A stretch of 64,000 nucleotides of DNA from Orthonyx spaldingii (Eukaryota > Chordata > Aves > Passeriformes > Orthonychidae), in NCBI GenBank assembly GCA_013397795.1, contig VZTJ01000753.1, forward strand, positions 62,001-126,000, in the 5' to 3' direction. The notes under the pieces are model-generated. The model was not told where the DNA came from. It searched no databases and was given only the letters and a program-made list of their open reading frames with translations. Below are positions 34,061-43,700 of the stretch, piece by piece (position 1 is the first letter of the stretch; each line of letters begins with the position of its first letter). The translations under genes were made by a program, and so were the position numbers.

Positions 34061-36264
34061 TATATAGCCCAATCTGTTCTTGTCCTCATACTACATCTTC
34101 TAACACCCAGAGATTAATTATTTGTCCCAGTAAATCTATTAGAAAATTTGCTACAGAGTAGTTTATACATCAGTTTGTGTCATCTTTAAGCACAATTAAA
34201 AGGATGAGAAACAACATCTCAGTGTTTGTCAATATATTTTAGTACTAGCAAACACTTCAGCAGCTGCCTTGAAAACATTTCAATTCCTCTAAAGTGGCAA
34301 GTAGTATTAACTCAGCATTTTAAAATTTTCCAAATACTCCTGTGAACTGTATACTCTGACACTTCAACTAATGAGGCCAAATTAACAACTTCAAAGTTTT
34401 AAATTAAAGAGCTAAAGACAGCCACTGATGTCTAAATGTGCTGAGATAAAATTAAACCCGTGATTTACAACCAAATCTCTAAAGTTGCACTGTCACAAAG
34501 CTAATGTGGCATTGGAGGACACAGAAAAATATGTTATCAGATAGTAATGATAAACTCAGCCAAGGCTGAGACCAGCAAAATTTTGGGAGAATTATAAGTG
34601 ATAAAGTTATCATCATATGTTTGTGAGATTTTGGCTTAACCAGCTATTGCAGGATGAAATGAATGATATTTTAATGTTTCTTTCCTGAGTGACAAACATA
34701 AAAGCTTTCAGTACAAATTTGCTTCCTATGCAGAATGGGGCCAAACAGTTGTAAATAACAAAAAGAGTGAAGACTTTCTCATTATCTTAATGGATCAGGC
34801 TGCCAGCACCAGCCAGATCTTGAAGTCTGTATTTATCTACCTGTACCTGTATATTCCATGGCATGTCTGAAAGAAAATCTTTGGACCCTCCATTTCTGAG
34901 CAACTGACAGCTTTTCATGTATGAATGAGCATGTTTCTATAACTTTATACCAGTTTCATTTATTTAATTGAGAACGTCTTTATTTTGTTGCAATTTTTAA
35001 ATATTTTCATACTATAGTAGTGCAGAAGTCATCAGGACACCTTTTTGCATGTTTTTATTTCTTTGTAGTTCATTTAAAAAAAGAATAGGGAGAAAAAAAC
35101 CCCATAAAACTCGTTTCCCGTTTTTAGTCTTTACAATTGGCCCAATAAAAGACTTAAAAAATACAGAATGATTGTAATGGGCAAGTACATTTTACTTGTG
35201 ATTTTCAATCACCATTGTAACTTTCGTTCCTGCTCCGGCCCCCACTAAAGTCCATAGTGATGTTGACATTGGCCTCAATAAAGTCACAATGTGATTCTCG
35301 AGAAGCTCACAGGTGTTTTCAAGCAGAAGGTATGAAGCAATATGGGCAGGTATGTGCATGTTTATGAGAGCAACAGAGAGGCCACACCTCTATCTTGTAT
35401 TCCAAAACTATGTACTCAAGTAGTTTCTTCAAATAGCATGAGGGCTTGGCTGAAAGGAACTTTGTTGACTGCTGAAGACTTAATAAAAAGAACTCTTCAA
35501 AATGTGCAGCAGTACTGGAATGTTACAACTAAACTTATTTTCTGAAAAAAGCCACTTTCTGCTAGCAGTTAATTGAAAAAAAGAAGTACCTGATTACAAT
35601 TAATCCCTCTGAAGGAGGGCTGAATATCTTCAGATGCACGAGCATTTGCAACATGGTACTAAGTTAGTACAGCAAAACACTGGCTGGCTTCATCATGGAG
35701 ACTCAGCTCTTCTTCTCAGTAAATGACCCACAGTGATGCAGGACAGTTTTCTGATTTTTATTTGCTCTTTCTTGTCTTCTCAAATGGTGCAAGGCACAGG
35801 TTAGATCAGAAAGCAAGCACAGCATTCAGTAGGAGAGAACAACATTGTTCAAAACTACAGCACCATGAAACTAACACGCTTTACTGACATGGGATTTTTT
35901 TTTTTATTATTATTATTTTCACTGTGCAAGCAAGAGCACTCCTGTTACAAGGCAAAATTAGTTAACAGAGCGAGATCATACAGCATAGTAGGGGCGCCCT
36001 GCTGTTCCTTGCAGAAAGAACGTCAGAACTGAAAGGAGGAGGTATTAAATGCAATTCCCTGCTGCTCGCTCTCTTAAGGCACCGGCAGCTCTCCACTGGA
36101 GGCCTGCTAGCTGCAATCAAAGTTTGCCCTAAGAGACCTTCTCCACCACAAAGCCATAAGCACCAGCAACACACCAGACTAGAAAGCTCTTATTAAATTT
36201 TAGCACAGTCCTGGAAGCCTTACGTGAAGGAGGATCCTCAGTTCTGCTATTTCCGAGCCAGGCT

Positions 36265-36452
36265 CTACAGGATTTCACAGGATCTCAGGGCAGTGGAGGT
36301 GGGAAGGGACCTCTGGAGGTTATCTGGTCCAGCCCCCTGCTCGAGCAGGGCCACCCAAGGCTGGAGGCCCAGAGCCGTGTCCAGGCGGCTTTTGAACGTC
36401 TCCTGGGAGGGGCAGCTCACGGGGCAACCTGCCTCTGTGCTCTGTCAGGGAT
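36265..36452 (-). mobile_element. CR1 LINE 3' end, antisense, within CpG island
   Basis: On the plus strand GTGGGAAGGGACCTCTGGAG, then TCTGGTCCAGCCCCCTGCTC, GAGCAGGGCCACCC, GTGTCCAGGCGGCTTTTGAA and GTGCTCTGTCAG follow the CR1 3' region in reverse orientation. It is GC-rich and only moderately diverged. It abuts, and partly forms, the left edge of the CpG island. On the minus strand it supplies the donor-like CCCC|GTGAGC discussed for a candidate exon 1. Confidence 0.9.
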
Positions 36453-36487
36453 CCCCGGTGTCCAGGGCGTGCCCGCTGTGTCTCCAT
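36421..36487 (-). other. Candidate SPATA7 exon 1 coding part (speculative)
   Basis: On the minus strand an ATG at 36487 opens 22 codons starting METQRARPGHRGS. They run to a donor-like CCCC|GTGAGC and end in phase 1, which fits exon 2 with the 24672 boundary. The position in the CpG island is right for a first exon. Against it: the last part and the donor derive from an antisense CR1, similarity to the human start MDGSRR is not evident, and the upstream leader would cross a GGAT repeat full of ATGs. An untranslated exon 1 elsewhere in the island is equally possible. Confidence 0.2.
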
Positions 36488-36740
36488 GGCCCGTGGTGTC
36501 ACCGGGCACCCCTGGAAGGGCTCTGCTCCCGGCTCCGCACCGCCCGCTGCCCGGGGAGCCTCGCAGGCCGAGGGAGGCAGGGAAGGAAGCAGGGAGGGAG
36601 GCAGGGAGCCCCCCGAGCGGCCGCGGCCCCGGCCCCACACAGCAGCACCCGCGCATCCGCCCGTGCCCGCGGCTGCCCGGGGAGGAGCGCCGTGCCCTGT
36701 CCCGGCCGTGCCCGCCCCCGGCCCGCTGCCCCCCGCGGCC

Positions 36741-36864
36741 ATCCATCCATCCATCCATCCATCCATCCATCCATCCATCCATCCATCCATCCATCCATCC
36801 ATCCATCCATCCATCCATCCATCCATCCATCCATCCATCCATCCATCCATCCATCCATCCATCC
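36741..36864. repeat. (ATCC)31 microsatellite
   Basis: There are thirty-one perfect ATCC units (124 bp) in the CpG island, reading GGAT on the minus strand. A 4-bp period makes every frame an endless IHPS or WMDG tetrapeptide repeat. This explains several 160-274-residue open frames here, none of which is a gene. Confidence 0.98.
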
Positions 36865-36916
36865 TCCCCCCGCCCCCCGTTCCCCTCGGGGCCCTTCCCT
36901 CGGGCGCTCTCCCCCC

Positions 36917-36953
36917 GCAGCAGCAGCAGCAGCGGCAGCAGCAGCAGCGGCGG
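36917..36953. repeat. CAG/CGG trinucleotide tract
   Basis: An interrupted run of CAG and CGG triplets lies between the ATCC microsatellite and the MEF2-type boxes. It reads as polyalanine, polyserine/glutamine or leucine-rich stretches in the various frames, with no sign that any of them is translated. Confidence 0.9.
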
Positions 36954-36989
36954 CGTTGGCGGGGGCACTCCGGAGCGCTCCAGGCAATG

Positions 36990-37019
36990 CTATTTATAGC
37001 TCGGCCGCGCTATTTTTAG
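36990..37019. promoter_or_regulatory. Paired MEF2 consensus sites, 20-bp spacing
   Basis: CTATTTATAG (36990-36999) and CTATTTTTAG (37010-37019) both match the MEF2 consensus YTA(A/T)4TAR exactly. They start 20 bp apart, about two helical turns, so both would face the same side of the DNA. They are embedded in a GC-rich island where such AT decamers are unlikely by chance. The left box reads CTATAAATAG on the minus strand, a good TATA box that would place a minus-strand start near 36965. MEF2 use implies muscle- or neuron-type, activity-linked control. That inference comes from the motif only. Confidence 0.65.
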
Positions 37020-37188
37020 AGGCGAGCGAGGGTCTGGCTCGGCAGTAGAGGCTGGCGAAGCGTGTGCGGCTGGGAGCGGCGCGGAGAGACCCATGGAAGG
37101 TGTTCGCTTGGCACATTAAACATTTGGGGCTCCATCGCGGGGCTCAGCCGCTCGGGGCGGCCCGGGGCAGGCCCACAGAGTCCCTGAG

Positions 37189-37290
37189 CCAAGGGTCTGA
37201 GGTGTGAGCAAAGCCAAAGTGACCAGAAGCGCAATATCGACTGCCAAGGGTCTGAGGTCTGAGCCCAGAAGTGCAATATTGACGGTCAGC
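37189..37290. repeat. Imperfect tandem duplication beside the CpG island
   Basis: CCAAGGGTCTGAGGT occurs at 37189 and 37244. Each copy is followed by AGAAGCGCAATATCGAC or AGAAGTGCAATATTGAC. The second copy lacks about 12 internal bases. The duplicated unit is about 55 bp. It could be a regulatory duplication or a neutral one. Confidence 0.85.
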
Positions 37291-37300
37291 AGGCCCTGTG

Positions 37301-40290
37301 AGGGCTGTGCCTTAGTGTCCTTCTGAACCGGGCACCTCTCTGAAGGTGTCACGATAAAACTCACAAGATCTGGGAAGAAGGAATGCTCCCCATACATTTA
37401 ATCTTCAGAGCGATGTTAATGATGTAAAGAGCTATTGATTGCGATGAACACTCGAATCATATGTATCAGTCATAAAAGTGCTTAGTTATCAATATTCAGT
37501 CTTTGGAGCTATCTTAGAAACAGGCACTACTGTGGGAGTTCATTAGCTTTTTTGAGAACATGCACTCACCCTGAAGGGTATGTCCTCTCTTTCCTTGGTA
37601 CGTTAATTTCACAATAAACTTAAAGGGAGCCACGTGTGTGTAATGAACCAGCATATAGCCCAGGGCACACACACTCTATCACTGGCCTCCATTATCTGCA
37701 TTAAGTGACCAGAGGATAAATTAGGCCTCGTGTGAGCACTACCCTGATATTTCTTGCAGTTTTAAAAAAATGTGTTTATCCAGAACTCTGTGCCCACTCA
37801 CTGTCAGATCATGCAGCTCCCAAAGAAGCTGTTGAGAAGGTGTGTGACAGTGCAGATCTGGAACTGAAGAAACCTCAGTGGAAGAACACAGGTCATACGA
37901 TCAGGCAAAAAGGTTATACCAAAAGAAAGCATAGGCTCGTGTAAATTTGAAGCAAATTCTTCATGGGGTTGTTAGCAGGGACAAAATTTAGCATTTTCAC
38001 AGCCCAGATAGTGTTTTAACCTGAAGGAGGAATTTAATTAACTGGCAGTTATAATACACTGTTATTCATTGTGCCCGAGACACTGCAGAGGAACAGCTTT
38101 GTTTCAGCCAGTGGGTTTCACCCACTGTAGAATAAGAGGTGAGGAAGGCCACTCTGAGTAGAATGTACTGATCATTGGTGCTGCTTGTTTATACCTAGAG
38201 GTTTAAACATCAATACCATGCTCCAGAAAACACTATAAGTTGTAGTACACAAATTGTTGCAGTGCCTTGACATTTTTTATGTAGAGAATGCCCTGCTGTT
38301 TCAGAGTCATCCTAGAAGTCCCCTCTCTGAAGGCCATCTTCAGCCTAAGTGGCATTTAGGGCAAGAATGGATCGAGAACGAAGCAGTAATTGTACAGGAG
38401 GGAGGTTAAACTTCCAGCTTCAGAGATTTGTTCAGAGTTTTCACTCACTTCAAAAAATATACCCATGTGTCAAGTGGAAGACAGACCATCTCTACGTAAA
38501 AGTCTCCAGATTAATTATATCAGACAACGAAACATTTTTGTCTTCTAACTTCCTGACTTCTAGCAGACCACTACCAGTGACAAATGTTCTGAAGAGCAAG
38601 CCATGTTTTGAATTTCACCTAGGCAGTTAATTTGCATAGAAATAACTGAGTAGTCCTTTAATGAACCCACAGTTCTGTTGAAGATAGACAAGAGCTATAG
38701 CTCATACTCTCTCAGTTATGTTGGTGTAGCAAGAATAACAACTAGCTAAAAAAAAAAGCATTTTTGTTATTGAAGTCAGGACACGCATGTCCGAATTCAC
38801 ACAGGGAACAGATGTCGTAAGTAAGAAGATACCATTTATCCACAGTCGCCGTTTGGGGTGAAACCAGGAGAAAGTTGCGTAGATCACACGCCTGCAATCA
38901 AGAAAAGTTGCTCTTAATGTGCTGCTTCTTTTACAACCAAGACAAGGCTTTTGCATCCTGTAAACACCTACTTTTCTCCCATCAGTCATTGTTTTGATTA
39001 AAGAGGAAGAAAACCAAAACAAACACTTTATGTAGAAGATATAGAGCTATTTTGAAGAGCTTCCTTTACAAATGCTCCTCTTGGGACCCTCTCTGTCTCA
39101 TAGAGTGGATCTCTAGTCTGAGCTATCCTTCTCTGTGAACAGGTAAGTTTGTATGCTTTTATTGCCTTTTCATCTAGGGCAAGTTTGCAGCTTGTATTTA
39201 ATTAGCATGTGTTATGTTGGCACTCTTGAAAATGAAAAAAAATTGTTGAAAGCAAACTATTAAAGAAATTCAGAATGCTGAGGAATAAGCAAGAGAGAAA
39301 GGAGATGAAACAGAAAATTACTGGTTATCCTCATAAAGACAAAATAAGCTGTCTGCTGTTCTTTCTTCCTTTTCTTTAATTAGACTTAGCAGCTTTTCTT
39401 TACGCTGACCATGATAGAGTTTTGCTTACAGCCTTACTTTTGTTAAACTCAATAACAAGATTTTTTTGAAGACCCTGTTTTGCAAGAATAAGGCAATCTC
39501 AGTCTTACTGTACATATACTTCGGGTGTGAAATGTTTCTGGACAATGTTTGTCTCATACCTAAACAAATAAATACAACTCTTTCAAAGTGTTTTGGTCGA
39601 AGTTATACTCAGTGTTTGGGTTTGCAAACATTGTTCAAGAATAAGCAACATTTTATTTCAATTCACAAGTGGGAATAAAACCCTTTGAACTTTAAACTTG
39701 ATTATAGTGACATTCCAGCTATGTTGTTATGTTCACTTTTTCTGATACAATTTGGTCAGGAGACAACAGATAAAGAAGTAATAATAAATATTGGTCTGGT
39801 TCTGTAACCTTTTATTTGAGTGAGTAATAGCACTGAGACTGGAGGGACTGCTACTATTACAGGTAGCACAGTGATGGGAACATTTTGCTTCTTAAAGATT
39901 TAATTTATTAGTAAAATACAAGGAAGATGTATAAAAATTCAGTGTAGCTGGACTTTTCAAGAGGCACAGCAACTAAACAAACAGTTGAATGATCCAGCAG
40001 CAGCAGGAGACCTGCTAATGCAAATACTTAGTGGTGTGACTCATAAAAAACAAGCTGAAAGAAAAACATTAACCAGCTTGCCCTTTCTCCCTCCCTCCTT
40101 CCCTCCTATCTGTTTCCCTCTCCCCCCATCTCTATCTTAAAAGCACAAGCAGATCAACACCATGGAATTTTTCCCTACTTGCATGTGGTACATCCAAAAG
40201 AATTGGTAAGGAAGGCAAAAGTGTGATGTCATTCCATTTTAAACTGTAAACCAATCTGTGCCAGTCTCCCTCTTACTGAATCCCCAGAAG
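37301..40290. other. Intergenic sequence right of the CpG island
   Basis: No gene is recognised. A consensus plus-strand donor, GAACAG|GTAAGT, lies at 39142/39143 and might end an untranslated exon. A minus-strand segment around 38890 (acceptor TTGATTGCAG followed by a CpG-containing open stretch) looks exon-like but matches nothing I know. Confidence 0.4.
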
Positions 40291-40739
40291 ATGTCTAAAG
40301 AGCTTTTCTATGTCTTGCTATATTTGTTAGTCACCATCTTGGTGTATAGGGCTAATGCAAAGGTGGAGAACAATCCTGGAGTAAAAAAAGCCATCTCAAG
40401 TCTAAGACTTCAAATGTGGTGCTGCAAAATCTCCTTAGAGGCTTTATAACCTAATTTTCAGAACCATAACTATCAGACATAACTGTGTAATCCCAAACTT
40501 CAGCAATCTTAATGCATCTGTGGGATTTTCGTATGAATTAGTATTATCCTTGGTTCTCTGCTTTCTTTCTCTCTGTGCTTCTTTCAGTGGATATTGTTAA
40601 AAGCCGGGTATACCATGATGTGTTTGGAGTTTTCTCTGCAGTTGTCTGCGGCTTTATTATTCTAAATTTTCTTTCCAGGAAGCTGCAGTCACATGAGTTT
40701 AACCAGCATACCTCTCACACTGCGAAGCGGTCACATTAG
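40291..40739 (+). other. Candidate small secreted or membrane-protein gene (unrecognised)
   Basis: An ATG at 40291 starts MSKELFYVLLYLLVTILVY then RANA, a good signal-peptide shape with a cleavage-like ANA. A possible donor GGA|GTAAAA ends the segment at 40380. A second segment starts after a very strong acceptor (CTCTGTGCTTCTTTCAG, exon from 40588). It is open for 49 codons to TAG at 40737-40739, with a membrane-like VFGVFSAVVCGFIILNFL and a basic tail. The phases do not fit as drawn: the first ends in phase 0 and the second needs phase 1. Unspliced, the first frame ends at 40449. I do not recognise either segment, and chance is likely. Confidence 0.18.
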
Positions 40740-43700
40740 CAAAGGGTCATGTTTGAAACAGTGTGAGATTCAAATTATTAGAATTGAAAAGTATTTATTG
40801 ATTGTAGTTGCCATATACAATTATCACTCGGGGGGGGTCACCATTCTCTTAAGGGGCTCCTTTAAGCACAGGTTTTACTTCTTTAGAGAAATTACCAGCT
40901 GTCAATGCTTACAATACCCTGTGAGCAGCAGTGGAGTTTGCGCATATTGCAACTCCAAGCACACCATAAAGACTGCAGAATTAAGATGCTGCGGAGATTA
41001 TTCCAGCATCTTCTTTTTTTATATGGAATGTAAAAATCTGCATTCTCACTCATCACCAAGCTAAACTGATGGGTACTTAGAAATGTACTTACATCTGCTC
41101 ATTTTTCTCCAGACTACATCTTAACGGCACAGTTATAAGTTACTCTTGTTTTTGCTGAAATTTTAAAAGTAAAATCTATCCTTACTGTTTCTCGTCTAAT
41201 ATATAAATAGCCCGATTTGTTTCTTGGAAACCTTGATTGTCTCTGAAATAAACTGGTAGGGGAACAAGTTTCTAAAATACATTTCCAACTACTGGGAGGA
41301 AGTCTATCTTACTAATATATTTATCATTAATCTGCAGTAATGATCCAGAAACTCAAACCAGCAGGAAGGATAAAAATATAGAGGCAAGCCTTAAATAACT
41401 TGTTGACAGAGAAGATTTAAAAGCAAATTTAACCTCAATCTCAGCTGGAGTGACCACTTGCCACTCTGGTTTTCCATGGCATTTTATTCTGTACTTTTTA
41501 CTGGTTCATCACTTATCTGTAGAGCAGACACTGTGCCTTGAGCCTTCATAGGAAACTACACAGCTGAATGCAGCACCCTAAGAGAAGGTAGGATTTGGGA
41601 ATGGTGCACGAATTCTGTTCCCTAAGCCTGTTTGAGGGTACACCATCAGTACCTTCAACTCGTTATATGGATTTTGGGCAGGGCTGGTAGATTCTACAGG
41701 TCCTGAAGTCATGGAGCTAATGAAGTATTACAGTGATTAAGTACCTCAGCCTGGATGAACCCATCCACCAGTGTTCCACCCATATGGAGCATTGCAGGAA
41801 TTTTGTGTCTGGAGTGGCACTCAAGATAGAAATGTTCAGTTTGATGAAGGAGAGCATCTTTAGACTGTGTGTCAAGTTAGGTTTGGAGTGGAGGTTTTAA
41901 CATCTTCACCTGAGACTCTGCTGAGTGTTACTTTTCTGTGTTCTGTGCAGAAGATGCATCTGCACAGTGAAAGGAAGGACGAACACAGATCCAGTCTATT
42001 TCAGAAAAAAGCAAGATCAAATATAGGTTTGCAGACTGAGCTTCATTTTTCCAAAATAAAACTCATGATCCAGTGATTCCAAGCCTTTCACATTCAAAGG
42101 AAAAACAAGCAATAGAAATGCTGATGGACATGTATGAGATTTAATCCATGGTATTAGTGAGAATTCAAGTTATTACTGTCATTGTTAGGAATGCAATTAT
42201 TTCATTAACAAGTTCAAAAATAATTAGATGAATCTGTTTTCTAATATTTTCAACAAATCTCAGTCTGGATGTAGATGGATGATCCTTGTTGAAGTGCAGG
42301 GATATCTGCTGAAATATTTAATTTTTGTTTCGAGGGCACATTCCATGGCATTGCCATGTCATGTGTTACCTTGGCTGTAACATTATATTGCCTAAATCAC
42401 CATGAAAGCACAGTTCAATGCATTGTGCAAGAGACCTGGTGACTGCTTCCCAGCAATGATGAGAATGAGTTATGAGCCTCTCTGCCTCTTCCTAAAATAA
42501 CAGGGAATGAATTTCATGTGGGCAAACACTTGACTCATTCTTCTTGGAACTGATAGCTTACCACACAGGACTTGGAGGCTGCTCAGTGAACCAGTCCACG
42601 GTTCACAGGAAGAAGAAGCCTCCAGAGGAGCTCAGACACTCAAAGAATAGCATTCTTGGCCAAAAATAATTCTGAGCACTGAAAACAAATTGAAAAAAAG
42701 TGTTGGTCTACTTGTAAATCTGTTGCAGCAACATGTACCTCCAGTCATATCTGAGAGATGAATGGTACATCCATCTTTGTCTCTTCGCTCTTCTGTTTGC
42801 AACCAAAGCTTCTTCCCAACAAAACCAGCACTACATAGGATATACATAGGCTTGTGACCATGAGTCACAGGATCTATGTCAGCTGCTGATGGTGAGGACC
42901 CTGATGCAAGATGTGAAGGTAAGAATGGCTGCCATAGGGCAATTGCAATGATACAGTGGTATCTGCACAGGGACTGAGAAAAACAGGAGGGCTGAGGACA
43001 GGCTGGAGCTGTAGCAATGGCAGTGTTAGAGAGGGACAGTCCCATGTAGGGTGCTGTACAAGGAGGATAGGTAGACATCATCCTTGGAGTCTCCTGAATG
43101 AACGTGCAAAGGATGCAGTGCACCACGTTGTGTTGGGGGTTTCAGCAATATGTCGTACGGATGTGTGTGAATGTGGGTGTGGGGATGAGAGGTATCCAGA
43201 ACAGCAGAATCAATACATCTCTCTTATCTGTTCACACCCGCTGGTGAACTGGAGGTCACCTTTCCTCCTCTGTCCTTCACAGATGCTGTCTGGCTTGCTC
43301 TCGGGTCTGTAGCAGACTGTGAGGAATGGCATGGCCAAGTTTTTGAATCCATGTGTTTTGTCTTGACTGACAGACTTCTGCAGACACTTTGGCACAAAGT
43401 AGGAAATGGCTCACTGACAGCAGAAGGAATATGTCCTTCTTGGAGATGTGAATTCTTCCTTGGATGAAGGAGCTGCTGTGTACTGCCAGCCAGCATTCTT
43501 GCTGAATGTTAAGTTTCCAAATTAAAAAAAATGATTTAACTGTACACAAGGCAATATGTGCTATGAAATGCTGCAGTGCCGTTAATCTTTATGGACTATT
43601 GTGTAGATAGGGAACCAAACCCAAACATACTCACATACCTTTTTTCCTTCATTTGTGTTTCCTTCCCTACTCCCTGTGCAACCACTCCTTCATGACAGTG

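Larger units (their letters stand above)
24673..36264. other. Intron 1 of SPATA7 or upstream DNA, mostly unannotatable
   Basis: If the CpG island at 36.3-37.3 kb is the SPATA7 promoter, all of this is intron 1. It contains a 15-bp triplicate at 25176-25220, a micro-exon candidate at 28405-28433, an unrecognised protein-like frame at 29016-29255 (minus strand), a possible ancient CR1 remnant near 33985-34060 and a T/ATT run near 35895-35919. No other genes or RNAs are recognised. Confidence 0.5.
36300..37300. promoter_or_regulatory. CpG island, best promoter candidate in the window
   Basis: This is the only long CpG-dense, GC-rich stretch in the window apart from the solo LTR. It carries many CpGs (GCCGCGGCC, GAGCGCTCCGGAG, GGCGAGCGAG, CCGCTCGGGGCGG), a CAG tract, an ATCC microsatellite and two MEF2-type boxes. 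It lies about 11.6 kb upstream of SPATA7 exon 2. By human gene order it would fall between SPATA7 and KCNK10, which are divergent there. It could drive SPATA7 (minus), a plus-strand transcript, or both. Direction cannot be settled from sequence alone. Confidence 0.7.

Noticed and set aside
36224..37048. Very long open frames (up to 274 residues) on both strands across the CpG island
   Set aside because: They consist largely of IHPS or WMDG repeats from the ATCC microsatellite plus GC-rich low-stop sequence. All frames are open at once, so none is evidence of a gene.
38820..38900. Minus-strand exon-like segment (TTGATTGCAG then a CpG-containing open frame)
   Set aside because: The translation does not resemble the SPATA7 N-terminus and the downstream donor is weak. 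It is kept only as a note.
42632..43312. 164-residue minus and 118-residue plus frames
   Set aside because: The two frames overlap on opposite strands, show no motif or splice support as coding sequence, and resemble nothing I know.
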